Shown here one piece after another: positions 18,927 to 28,200 of a stretch of 64,000 nt of DNA. The DNA is from Chitinophaga arvensicola (GTDB lineage: Bacteria > Bacteroidota > Bacteroidia > Chitinophagales > Chitinophagaceae). Where the stretch lies: assembly GCF_900110835.1 (NCBI RefSeq), contig NZ_FOJG01000002.1, positions 3,900,221-3,964,220 of the forward strand, in the 5' to 3' direction. A program made the translations under genes and the position numbers. Positions within the stretch are counted from its first letter, which is position 1; the number at the start of each line of letters is the position of its first letter. Under the pieces are notes generated by a model. It did not search any database. It was not told the origin of the DNA and saw nothing but the letters and a program-made list of their open reading frames with translations.

Positions 18927-20264
18927 TTATTGTAGCACCTGGTCGAACTGTTGTTCATAAACAACCTGTCCGTCAAGTTTATTCACTTTCACATAATCTA
19001 CTGCCCCACAACCCTTGAAGCGCAATATTAATTCATTGGCCATCCCTATGGGCTTTTCATATGCGATGTTATAGATTTTTTTTCCGTCGAGATAAAAGGT
19101 CGAGGTTTTGTTCTCCACCCGGATCCCCATCACATGCCATTGAGACGCATCAAAATTAAAGTTGGTGAGGTTGAATTCATCGCCTTTGATGGTCTTTTCC
19201 CCGCTTATGAATTTTATGTATGCATAACCGGCCTCATTCAGAGCAAAACCATGCATACCTGTGCTGGATAACAGGTACATCATAACGTCGGAGCGCGGAA
19301 TAGCAAAGTCTTTCGCGGCGTTTCGCACGCGGGCTTCGAACATAAAATTATCGCCGTCCACCAGCTTTTCTTTATAGTACACGTAACTCACAAATAAGTG
19401 GCCGGGGCGGGCTTCCGGCACTACGCTATCCAGCGGAAGGCTCAGAAATCCTTCTTTATTATAGGCCTGGCTAATGGGCAGTGTTCTGAAAATATTCTTT
19501 CTCTCGTTACGTGTAAAAATAGACCATCCCTGTTTGCGGTTTTCTATGGTGATCGTTTTTATGATGCGCCCATTATATTCCAGCCGGCAAAGGCCATCTC
19601 CTTCATAGATGTAAGTAGCGTTTACTTTTCCCACATTCCTGGTGAGATGTTTTTGTGAGGTATCTCCATTAGCTTCTTCGTACACCAATTTTATGTCCTT
19701 TAAAAGGGAAGCCGGAATACTGTAGGAAAAGGTGACGGTTAAAGGATTGGCGCCTTTTGGATTCGATACGGAAAAATCTATCTTCGACAACAGGTAATCG
19801 GTATACATCTCCTTTATCTTCAAAATATATAACAGGTATCCGCTGACAAGCAACAAGAGTCCGGAAAGTACATAGATATACATACGGCTTGCTGGCGGCT
19901 GTTTTCCGGGGCTATTCACCGGCGTATTGATTACCGGTTTCTGTTTTTCTTCCGGGTCTTCGTCATTTGTATTTGCCGCCTCTACGATCCGGGTCTTTTT
20001 AATCACAAAATCTGTATAGCCTGTATAACCCAAAAAACTGCACAGCGCGTCTCTTGTGGCCAGTTGTGGATTACCGGTACGCTGTTGAAAGAAACGCTTA
20101 AGGGTATTGGCATTAACCGTAACATCCGTAGCCTCTAAGATCATGTTTTCCAATGTCTTAAATTGATCGAGATCCCAGGAATCCGGTGGTCCCCAGGAAA
20201 CAAAGCGGGTAGTATATTCGCTGATTATTTCCTTTATATAGCGTCTGTCCCTTACTTCGTCCAT
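18927..20264 (-). CDS. One-pass membrane protein with helical cytoplasmic end and LamG-like C-terminus
   Basis: 445 residues of no family I can name. The first 95 are charged and helical (TLKRFFQQRTGNPQLATRD resembles a short HTH-like or adaptor module). A low-complexity linker precedes one membrane helix (about 130-149, YIYVLSGLLLLVSGYLLYIL). A beta-sandwich stretch (about 165-240) comes next, then a concanavalin/LamG-like segment (about 285-440; WHVMGIRVENKTSTFYLDGKKI is typical of such lectin folds). The layout suggests a periplasmic ligand sensor coupled to a cytoplasmic regulatory piece. It is convergent with the GH92 gene and divergent from the RNA ligase. Confidence 0.6.
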   Translation of the reverse strand: MDEVRDRRYIKEIISEYTTRFVSWGPPDSWDLDQFKTLENMILEATDVTVNANTLKRFFQQRTGNPQLATRDALCSFLGYTGYTDFVIKKTRIVEAANTNDEDPEEKQKPVINTPVNSPGKQPPASRMYIYVLSGLLLLVSGYLLYILKIKEMYTDYLLSKIDFSVSNPKGANPLTVTFSYSIPASLLKDIKLVYEEANGDTSQKHLTRNVGKVNATYIYEGDGLCRLEYNGRIIKTITIENRKQGWSIFTRNERKNIFRTLPISQAYNKEGFLSLPLDSVVPEARPGHLFVSYVYYKEKLVDGDNFMFEARVRNAAKDFAIPRSDVMMYLLSSTGMHGFALNEAGYAYIKFISGEKTIKGDEFNLTNFNFDASQWHVMGIRVENKTSTFYLDGKKIYNIAYEKPIGMANELILRFKGCGAVDYVKVNKLDGQVVYEQQFDQVLQ

Positions 20265-20474
20265 GATATCTACAAAGTTAGCTTTGGTTAATAATTGCTG
20301 TAGGTGGAATTTTGGTTGGAATATTACGACAATTTCCCGCCTCCTGGAAATTTTATATTCGTGGTAATATCAGGCTAAAGGCGATCATTCGCCGTTTATG
20401 GGTAAAAATGTACCTTCGCGTTTCAACAGTTTGTACCCGAACTTATTTGTTAACGGAAAGTGTGCCCGGAAAAT

Positions 20475-21521
20475 ATGAACAAGAATACTGAATACGAAAA
20501 AATGCCCAAAAACTTAAAGGGGCTTCATCTGTCAGATAAAGAACAGCATGCGCTGAATAAATTAAAATGGGTGGTGACCGAAAAAATACACGGCGCCAAC
20601 TTCAGCTTCGTATACGAGAATCATCAATTACTTTATGCCAAACGGAAGGACTACCTACGCTGGACAGACGATTTCTTCGGATTTCAGGCAGTAGCGGCAG
20701 AAATGGAAACTCAGTTAATCAGACTGTTTGAGCAATTGAAACAGGATATCCCTGCACACAAATACATTATCTATGGGGAATTATTTGGCGGGAAATATCC
20801 ACATCCCGAAGTAGTGGCCGCTCCTGAGGTACAGGCTATACAAACCGGTGTGTACTACAGTCCTTCGATCCGTTTCTGCGCATTCGACATCGCTATAGAA
20901 ACCACCGAAAAAGCATATCTCGATTATGAGACCGCCGTGCGTTACTTCGAACAATTCAATATCCTCTACGCAAAAATATTATTCAGCGGTAAATGGAACG
21001 AAGCATTGAACTTTAATACCAGGATTGATTCACAGATCCCGGCGCAGTTAAATCTGCCGATGCTTACACCTAACCTCATTGAAGGAATTGTTATCAAACC
21101 GCTCCATCATTCCGGCGTTTCAGATCTTTCCCGTCGTCCCATTATCAAACTGAAAAATCCGGAATTCGATGAAGAAGAGAAATTTCATGAGGCAGAAAAA
21201 TGGTCCTTTATTCCCAACGTGACCACCTTATCAGAGGAACTATCTTTTTTGGTAGATGAAATGACACATTACATCACAGAGAACAGGTTAAATAGTGCCT
21301 TATCAAAGATCGGGCGCCTGGATCCCGGTGATGAAAAGCGGATGCAGGAGATAAAGAAAGAGCTCCAGGAAGATGTGCTGACTGATTTTAATGAGGATAA
21401 TGATAAGATCCTGGATGAACTGGATGAGGAGAAGAGGGAGTGGGTAAAGGAGCGTGTATGGGTGAGGGTGAGTGAGTTTGTGAGTGGTGCGGGAAATGCT
21501 TTACACGATGTAATCCTGTAG
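20475..21521 (+). CDS. Rnl2-type RNA ligase family protein
   Basis: 348 residues from the ATG; an in-frame GTG 15 bp upstream is less likely because the ACGGAAAG ribosome-binding site lies closer to it than normal. Nucleotidyltransferase motifs are in order: motif I TEKIHGANF with Lys37 as the AMP acceptor, motif Ia/III-like IYGELFGGKYPH, IIIa RFCAFDI, IV LIEGIVIKP and V PIIKLKN. These match T4 Rnl2-like ATP-dependent RNA ligases, which seal nicks in double-stranded RNA. The C-terminal 100 residues are helical and acidic. It is a single gene with no RNA-repair partner visible nearby. Confidence 0.88.
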   Translation: MNKNTEYEKMPKNLKGLHLSDKEQHALNKLKWVVTEKIHGANFSFVYENHQLLYAKRKDYLRWTDDFFGFQAVAAEMETQLIRLFEQLKQDIPAHKYIIYGELFGGKYPHPEVVAAPEVQAIQTGVYYSPSIRFCAFDIAIETTEKAYLDYETAVRYFEQFNILYAKILFSGKWNEALNFNTRIDSQIPAQLNLPMLTPNLIEGIVIKPLHHSGVSDLSRRPIIKLKNPEFDEEEKFHEAEKWSFIPNVTTLSEELSFLVDEMTHYITENRLNSALSKIGRLDPGDEKRMQEIKKELQEDVLTDFNEDNDKILDELDEEKREWVKERVWVRVSEFVSGAGNALHDVIL

Positions 21522-21602
21522 TTCAGTTTACCTATATTTGTTATACATCATTGCAGTATACCTTCCGGTATGCTCTGTCTGTAAAACCTATCTGTAAATA
21601 AA

Positions 21603-22751
21603 ATGAGTTGGCTGTACTTTGCAAGTGTTATTGTATCCATCTATCTGTTATTGTTGTTAATCGGGAAGCCTGATAAAACGACTGCCGATAAAATTTTAAC
21701 TGCCTGGCAATTATTTGCCACTTTGCACCTGGCGGATCTGTACTTCGTTATATCCGGGCGTTACCATCAATTCCCCTATCTGTTGGGGTGGAGTGGCGTA
21801 TTTCCCCTCCTGCATGGCCCCTTTCTATATCTTTATATTTTACATTTAACAGCTAAAAAAAGACTGGGGCTATGGTGGTTATTGCACTTTTTACCGGTGG
21901 TGCTCATCAGCATATGCTGGCTGCCATTCCTGCTGTTACCCTCACAGGAAAAAATACGCGTCTTTGATAGCGGTCTCCCGGCCTTTAGCAACCTGGCGTT
22001 CTTCACCAATATCACCATTATTGTATCTGGGGTTAGTTACATTACCGCATCAGCGATATTGCTATATAGATTTAAACGCCAACTGAAAGAGGAATTTTCA
22101 AACACCGAAAAGATCAGTTTAAACTGGCTGCGCTACCTGATCGGAGGTATGGGGATTATCTGGCTATTTGTAGTATTTTATCAAACGCCGCAAACGATTT
22201 ACCTCAGCGCATCTCTATTTATATGTTTCATCGGCTTTTTTGGCGTACGTCAAAAAACAATATTCAAATCTCCCGTAACCCCGCAAATTACCTCAGCACC
22301 GGAAAAGGAGATGGCGGCACCCGTTACACCCAGTCAGCCAGTGGCAATTAAAGCACCCATTACCTCCATTAAATATAAAGGCTCAACCCTTACGGAAGAC
22401 AATGCGTTAAAAATTCAGGAACAACTAAAGGAGTTAATGGAACGGGAACAGTTGTATACAAATCCGGAACTCACACTTGGAGATGTAGCCCGGACCCTGG
22501 AGATACACGATGCCATTTTGTCTCAGGTTATCAACTCTAAATTTGGTCAGAATTTTTACGATTATATCAACTCCCTGCGGGTAGAAGCGTTTAAAAAAAT
22601 AGTAGCGGCTCCGGGAAGTAAGAGCTATACCTTATTATCCATTGCCTTCGAATGTGGGTTTAATTCCAAGTCTTCCTTCAACCGTAATTTCCGGAAATTT
22701 ACTGGTCAGCAGCCGTCCGCCTATCTGAAGGATCAGTCGCCGTCGTCCTGA
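21603..22751 (+). CDS. Membrane-bound AraC-family transcriptional regulator
   Basis: 382 residues. The first 215 form about seven hydrophobic helices (for example IYLLLLLIGK, LLHFLPVVLISICWLPFLLL, IIWLFVVFY). A proline-rich linker (about 220-260) leads to a C-terminal AraC/XylS double-HTH (about 285-378; LGDVARTLEIHDAILSQVIN and LLSIAFECGFNSKSSFNRNFRKFTGQQPSAYL). This architecture, integral membrane sensor plus AraC domain, is common in Bacteroidota. It may control the adjacent esterase gene, but the target is unknown. Confidence 0.9.
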   Translation: MSWLYFASVIVSIYLLLLLIGKPDKTTADKILTAWQLFATLHLADLYFVISGRYHQFPYLLGWSGVFPLLHGPFLYLYILHLTAKKRLGLWWLLHFLPVVLISICWLPFLLLPSQEKIRVFDSGLPAFSNLAFFTNITIIVSGVSYITASAILLYRFKRQLKEEFSNTEKISLNWLRYLIGGMGIIWLFVVFYQTPQTIYLSASLFICFIGFFGVRQKTIFKSPVTPQITSAPEKEMAAPVTPSQPVAIKAPITSIKYKGSTLTEDNALKIQEQLKELMEREQLYTNPELTLGDVARTLEIHDAILSQVINSKFGQNFYDYINSLRVEAFKKIVAAPGSKSYTLLSIAFECGFNSKSSFNRNFRKFTGQQPSAYLKDQSPSS

Positions 22752-22896
22752 GGCGAGGATTATTTATCGCAAAAAAGAGGTGTCACCATAGCTGGTGGGG
22801 CGATTACTATCGCGCCCTTTCGCACATTTGTGCCTGTTTTCATTGGGTATGAAGCCAATACTTCTTTTTGACACACAAGATAAATTTGTCCGTTTT

Positions 22897-23688
22897 ATGA
22901 AACTTCTTTCTATCACCTGCATGATACTGATACTATTGTTGCCGGCATGCAGAAAAGATAAAATCGATCATGCGCGCATCAGCACATTTGATCTTACTTC
23001 ATCTGTTAATGGCAGCACTTACCAAATAAAAGTTGCCCTCCCGAAACATTTCTCAACGGACAGAACCTATAAAACTTTATATGTGCTTGATCCAAAAACA
23101 GACTTCAACCTTGTAGCATCGGAGTGTGACAAAAAGTCATCAGATTTAAACAAAGAAGAAATACTGGTGGTTGGTATCGGTGGCGGCAATAACCGTTTGG
23201 ATGACTATTTTCCGGTGCCTTATAAAGGTCATAAAGGAGCAGCTGATAAATTTATTCAATTCATCCAGCAAGAGTTGATCCCAAAGATGGAAAAGGATTT
23301 TCACGCATCAAACACCCGCGCTGACAGGGCCATGATAGGACACTCTGCCGGAGGATTATGCGTAGCATACTGTTTTACAAATTATCCCGGGATATTTGGC
23401 AACTATCTCTGTCTCAGTCCCTCGCTTTGGTTGGGAAACCAGATCGTTCTAAAAAATGAAAAAGCACACCGGGCAATCAATCAAACTTCAACCGGTGTAT
23501 TTTTCCTTGCGGCGGGTGAGCTGGAAGAAGAAATTATGCGCCCGCCCATAGCGCTGCTTGACCAGATATTACAGCAACACTACAACGGCTTCACCAAACA
23601 ATACCATCTCGCCAGAGGACTGGATCACCTGGGTTCTAAAACGCCGAATATTAAGCAGGCAGTAGCCTTTTACTTTCAACAATTATAA
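22897..23688 (+). CDS. Esterase-like alpha/beta-hydrolase lipoprotein
   Basis: 263 residues from this ATG, which gives a good lipoprotein signal (LLLPAC, Cys18). The longer reading frame, beginning 102 bp upstream, has no signal and is unlikely to be the real start. The protein resembles the esterase D/Fes-IroE group: LYVLDPKTDF near the start, nucleophile motif GHSAGG, and GLDHLGSKTP bearing the likely catalytic His. The substrate is unknown. It is followed 9 bp later by a small secreted protein, probably in one operon. Confidence 0.8.
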   Translation: MKLLSITCMILILLLPACRKDKIDHARISTFDLTSSVNGSTYQIKVALPKHFSTDRTYKTLYVLDPKTDFNLVASECDKKSSDLNKEEILVVGIGGGNNRLDDYFPVPYKGHKGAADKFIQFIQQELIPKMEKDFHASNTRADRAMIGHSAGGLCVAYCFTNYPGIFGNYLCLSPSLWLGNQIVLKNEKAHRAINQTSTGVFFLAAGELEEEIMRPPIALLDQILQQHYNGFTKQYHLARGLDHLGSKTPNIKQAVAFYFQQL

Positions 23689-23697
23689 CCCCAACTT

Positions 23698-24270
23698 ATG
23701 CGCCTAATATTTATCTGTATTTCTCTTCTTATCACTACCTGTGTACACGCACAGGACACACTCCCATTCCTGGAAATTAAACCCGCTATTGGTGTTACCT
23801 GGATCACAGTAAAGCCGACTGTATCTGTCATGGCCTTTCATCAGTTCACCCCAAAATTTTCTATTGCCTCCCATTCTATGCTCAGCTTTCTGCTATTCAG
23901 GAATTTTCCACAGGAATATATCAAAACGAATTACAATTATGCGCTTACTCAAAAATTAGGCATAGGTTATTCCTTATACGGTCCCAAAGGAAAAACCCGT
24001 CATACGATATTGATCATGGGAGGCATAAAATATACGGCTTTCAGCGAAACTTTGGACAATCCGGAGTTAGAAAAAATAACTACCGCAACACATCGTATCA
24101 CACCAGATTACGGACTGATGTACGATCTTTCATTGGGCACAAAAAAACGGACATTTGATGCCAGGTTGTATTTCCCTTTCTATCCTATCCGTTATTATCC
24201 TTTAGGTACAGTTAGTAATATTGGTTACCTGGAGTTGGGACTGGGGTTTAAATTGAATAGAAGACGTTGA
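23698..24270 (+). CDS. Small secreted protein, probable outer-membrane beta-barrel
   Basis: 190 residues. A signal peptide (MRLIFICISLLITTCVHAQ) is followed by alternating hydrophobic and polar residues typical of beta-strands, ending in LELGLGFKLNRRR. I recognise no family and cannot assign a function. It closely follows the esterase-like gene. Confidence 0.65.
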   Translation: MRLIFICISLLITTCVHAQDTLPFLEIKPAIGVTWITVKPTVSVMAFHQFTPKFSIASHSMLSFLLFRNFPQEYIKTNYNYALTQKLGIGYSLYGPKGKTRHTILIMGGIKYTAFSETLDNPELEKITTATHRITPDYGLMYDLSLGTKKRTFDARLYFPFYPIRYYPLGTVSNIGYLELGLGFKLNRRR

Positions 24271-24323
24271 AAATTCCTGGGTATATATAATTATATTAGT
24301 CTTCATCTAATATAAAGATCAGG

Positions 24324-25028
24324 ATGGTAATCATTGGAGATCTCCACGGCGGTTATCCGGAAATACTTTACAGGATCAAAAAATTCCAACTGGAAAGAAC
24401 CTCTTTCATACAAGTGGGTGACTGGGGACTTGGCTTTCAGCAACAGGCCCTCGACGTGAAAGCATTGTCTCAGATTGATAAATTTCTTGGAGAGAAGGAA
24501 AACCGACTGTATATATTGAGAGGCAATCATGATCATAAATGGTTCTGGGATCACCGGGATACCTTTCATCTTCAAAACGTGAAACTGGTAAAGGATTATG
24601 AAGTACTTGAAATAGAAAAACGGGAAGTCTTTTTTATTGGCGGCGGCATATCAATTGACCGGTTGAGCAGAACACCTGGTAAAGACTATTGGGCTGACGA
24701 AGAAATTCACTTCGATGAGACATTACTGAAATCAGTAACTGCTCAGGATATTGACATTGTTATTTCTCATGTTGCGCCTAAAGAAGCATGGCCTTATACT
24801 TTTGATCCTATCGTACTTCATTTTATTGGAAAGGAGATCGCCGCCGGCAAAGATCTGGCGGGTGACCTGGAAAATGAACGGCAACTCATGAGTAGAATCT
24901 ATTCACATCTTAAAGCAGCCGGTTGCAAAGAATGGTATTATGGGCATTATCATGAATCTCATGTAGAGGAACATAACGGAGTAATTTTCAGGTGTGTGGC
25001 TATACAGGAGATGTATGATGTAAAGTAA
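24324..25028 (+). CDS. Calcineurin-like metallophosphoesterase, copy A
   Basis: 234 residues, with metal-binding motifs DLHG (6-9), GDWG (32-35), GNHD (67-70) and GHYHESH near the end. This is a complete single-domain phosphoesterase, cytoplasmic and with unknown substrate. By eye it is about 84% identical, at the same length, to a second copy inside the mobile island. It ends 32 bp before the left attachment repeat, so it is the first gene outside the island. Confidence 0.9.
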   Translation: MVIIGDLHGGYPEILYRIKKFQLERTSFIQVGDWGLGFQQQALDVKALSQIDKFLGEKENRLYILRGNHDHKWFWDHRDTFHLQNVKLVKDYEVLEIEKREVFFIGGGISIDRLSRTPGKDYWADEEIHFDETLLKSVTAQDIDIVISHVAPKEAWPYTFDPIVLHFIGKEIAAGKDLAGDLENERQLMSRIYSHLKAAGCKEWYYGHYHESHVEEHNGVIFRCVAIQEMYDVK

Positions 25029-25060
25029 TCTGATGGAATTAGTAAATAAAGGGAAGTTCT

Positions 25061-25074
25061 TACTTCCCGATACA
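25061..25074. repeat. attL, left copy of attachment core
   Basis: TACTTCCCGATACA is identical to the last codons of mnmE at the right end. Similarity continues as gAA versus aAA beyond the core. On the minus strand it would read FCIGK and a stop, a displaced mnmE tail. Confidence 0.85.
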
Positions 25075-25230
25075 GAAAGTAATATTTTTTGATAATAAAT
25101 CACTTATATAGCATAAAACATAAAATAGGATAACAGCAAGCTAAAAACATACATAGCTTAGAAGAATCGAAATTATCGTTGTCTAATGAACTAAATTGCA
25201 ATTTTTCATTTTCTTTAAGCCTAGGCTGGG

Positions 25231-28200
25231 CTATTTACTTAATGAAATAAAATCCTCCCTTATCAAAAACGCAGAAGCTGAATATTGATCAACCAGTGCA
25301 TTCAGAATACACAGAAAGGAATTCCTAAATTCAGCATTATTACGAATAGCAGTTCTCATCCTTGGATCATAAAATATTCTCGTCGAAAGCTTCTCAAAAT
25401 AATATATATCGTCTCTTTCTTCAAGCACCTGATATTTCAATAATCCAGCTAACCAAGAAATACCATCTGGCATAAGTTCGTTATATCCAACACCGGAAAG
25501 AAGCTTTCCAGTTGCTTTAAGTGTTCCGCTATGTTTAATCAGAGGCTCAAAAAAAAACTTCTTTCCCTTTATTCCTTTCCAATTTTTCCCATCGGAGCCC
25601 CAATATGAATAATCCAAAAGCAATATGTCGGTAATGTATCCGTTAGTTGATTCAAGAGTTTTTGAGGACAAATAATTCCACAATATCCAGAAGTTCGGAA
25701 TTAGCTCTTCGTCTTGAATCGTGAATGTTAGCATCAATTCCAGGCATCTTCTCACAATATCAGAAGTACGTCTTCTATATCGCCTATTTTGAGAAAGCGT
25801 TAAATTGAGTAATTCATTTAGCTTCTCTATGGCAATGCTGCTCTGTTGTACCAGAAGATACATTGAAAAATGCTCCTCAAACTTTTGAAGTGTCTCGTAA
25901 TGAATTTTATCATTACCAAACAGATCTTTGGCATCTATATTTCTACCCACATAGCTCAGTATATAAGAATAATAATCATGCAGACTTACATTCGTCGTAT
26001 TCTCAGGAATTAAAAAAAGTGCCTCCATCAAATGAAAGGTAGAAATTGAAGTAGTATCCAATTCATCTACTTGAAATTCTATGGACTCTTCTGTCACCTC
26101 GGTAATAATCTCAAGAACCCGATCATCATATTCTGTGATGATGGCCTGTAGATCGTCTATTTTGCGGTCTTTTCTCAAAAACTGGAATTTCAGAATTTTT
26201 AAAAATCTATTCCAGTACATTTTTAAGTTTTTACTTTCTACAACTGCCGCTCTTGAATAACTCTGCGATCCGTAAGCATGAATGATTCTGGACCGCAAGT
26301 GCGAAATCTTTGAATAACGAATAAGTCCGATAACACATGAAAGAGCAAAACCAGGAGAGTGTGACCATAAGTCACCTTTAAATTTCCTAATTAACTTGTC
26401 TCTTTCCAGTTTATTGTCAATGAGTATCAAAGAGACAAAAAGATATTCTCTAGCTTTTCTAAGATTCTCACCAGTCAGCTTATACGCGAGCTCAACTAAG
26501 GCGATAAGTGCCGCGTCTATTTCAAACGCACCGAAAGCTGCGTCGGAATCGAGTTCAAAATGCTTTCCAATGTTCTTAATTTCATATCCAACTATTGATA
26601 ATACACGATCAATGCACCAATTCACTTGGATTTCGTTTAGTAATTCAAAATAATCCCGGATTCCTATTGCGGCAAGAGCTGCGGGATTATTATAAATCTT
26701 TACCTGCCGAGTTTGCGGGGAAGCATTCGACACATGACTAAAGTGTTTTTCCCAAGTTTCATAGTTATCTTCATCGACAGACTCTCTCTTCATCTTTCGC
26801 ATTGCCCAATTTGATGCAGCACTTAATGGCGTAATTTCATCAACCATTGCTTTCGTTTTCTCAGCTATTGGCTTTAAGTCTTCATCAATTTTTGTTTGCA
26901 CCAAAAAACCATTCTCAACTTCACCTATAATTTCCAATTTTCTTTTGTCCATTCTGTTCAAGGCAAATTTCCAACTTTCATCCTGAACATTCTCCTGATA
27001 AAAGCTATCCAGCAATCCCATCATTTCTGTCTCATATTTTCCCAAACTGAGCTTAAGCACCAAAGATTCCATGCTTATATTCCTATGAGGGAGCTCCTTT
27101 GATGTTATTCTTTCTCTTTGCAACAGTTCGGCGTTTTTCCTGCTCCCGTAAGGCGCTAATACATCTCTCTCGTATAATCCCCTGGCAGTATCCCATTTAT
27201 AGAATTGCTTTACCCCTAAGAGAGGCATAATCTTCTGGATTATTAAATCGGGATAAGCAGAAGCTACACTTATTAAAACGGCACTGGTTGAAACGGATTT
27301 GCTTTCTTTTAATAAAAGATCAATTGCGTCATTCAAGACTTCTCTGACATGCGGGTATTCATTATTTTCATCACTTACAATTATCTTAGCTAATTGTAAT
27401 AGCCATGCCTCCAGTGCCATCAAAACAGATTGGAGCAGATAAGGAGTTGCAATGTAAGTTCCCCTATACATTAACCACAATGCCAAAGTTCCATACTGTG
27501 TAACAACGCTTTCATTTGATAATCGATACTTGATTTCAATTCTCTCATCTGGCTGCATGAAAAAAGTATCTTTCAATAAAAAATCTGATTGAAAGAACTG
27601 GTCTACTGAATGGTTAAATAGTCTTGTTATAAATCGAAGGGTTTTTAAAGGAACATTTCTAAGCAAATGGCCGATGGGAGTCTGAAAAGCACTGGCAGGA
27701 AAATAATCTCGTGAAAAACCACTGACCACACCGAACTGTTCTTCTTTATCAATACCCATTGGTATCGATTTGAATGGTTTATCTCTTAACATCTCTTCCA
27801 ACTGCTCAGGTGAAGGGGGGTAATAAAACCATTCTTTTTCAGCCAAGTTGATAACGACATCGGAAAGTTCTTTACAAATTTCCACACTGTCAGACCAAGA
27901 CAAAAGAATATCGGATACTTTATCCGCCAAGTCCCTGAGCTTATAATGAACATCTCTTCTATCGAAATTCTGTATATTGACAACGAAATGCTTTACTTCA
28001 GCTTTAACAACTTTTGTAAGCTTAAACAATAAAACAAGAATTTCGGTTAAATCTTTCGCACTTTCGTGCTCATCATTTTCTATACTTTCTCTATATCCCT
28101 GCAGGTATTCGAGTATAATTAATCCCACCTTTCTTGATTCCTTCGGCAGCGGTCTATTCACATTGATAATTTTACTCCATTGCAAGAGAAATGGAACAAT

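Noticed and set aside
22795..22896. A longer N-terminus for the esterase-like lipoprotein
   Set aside because: The extra 34 residues would bury the lipoprotein signal, and the internal Met gives a normal lipobox distance.
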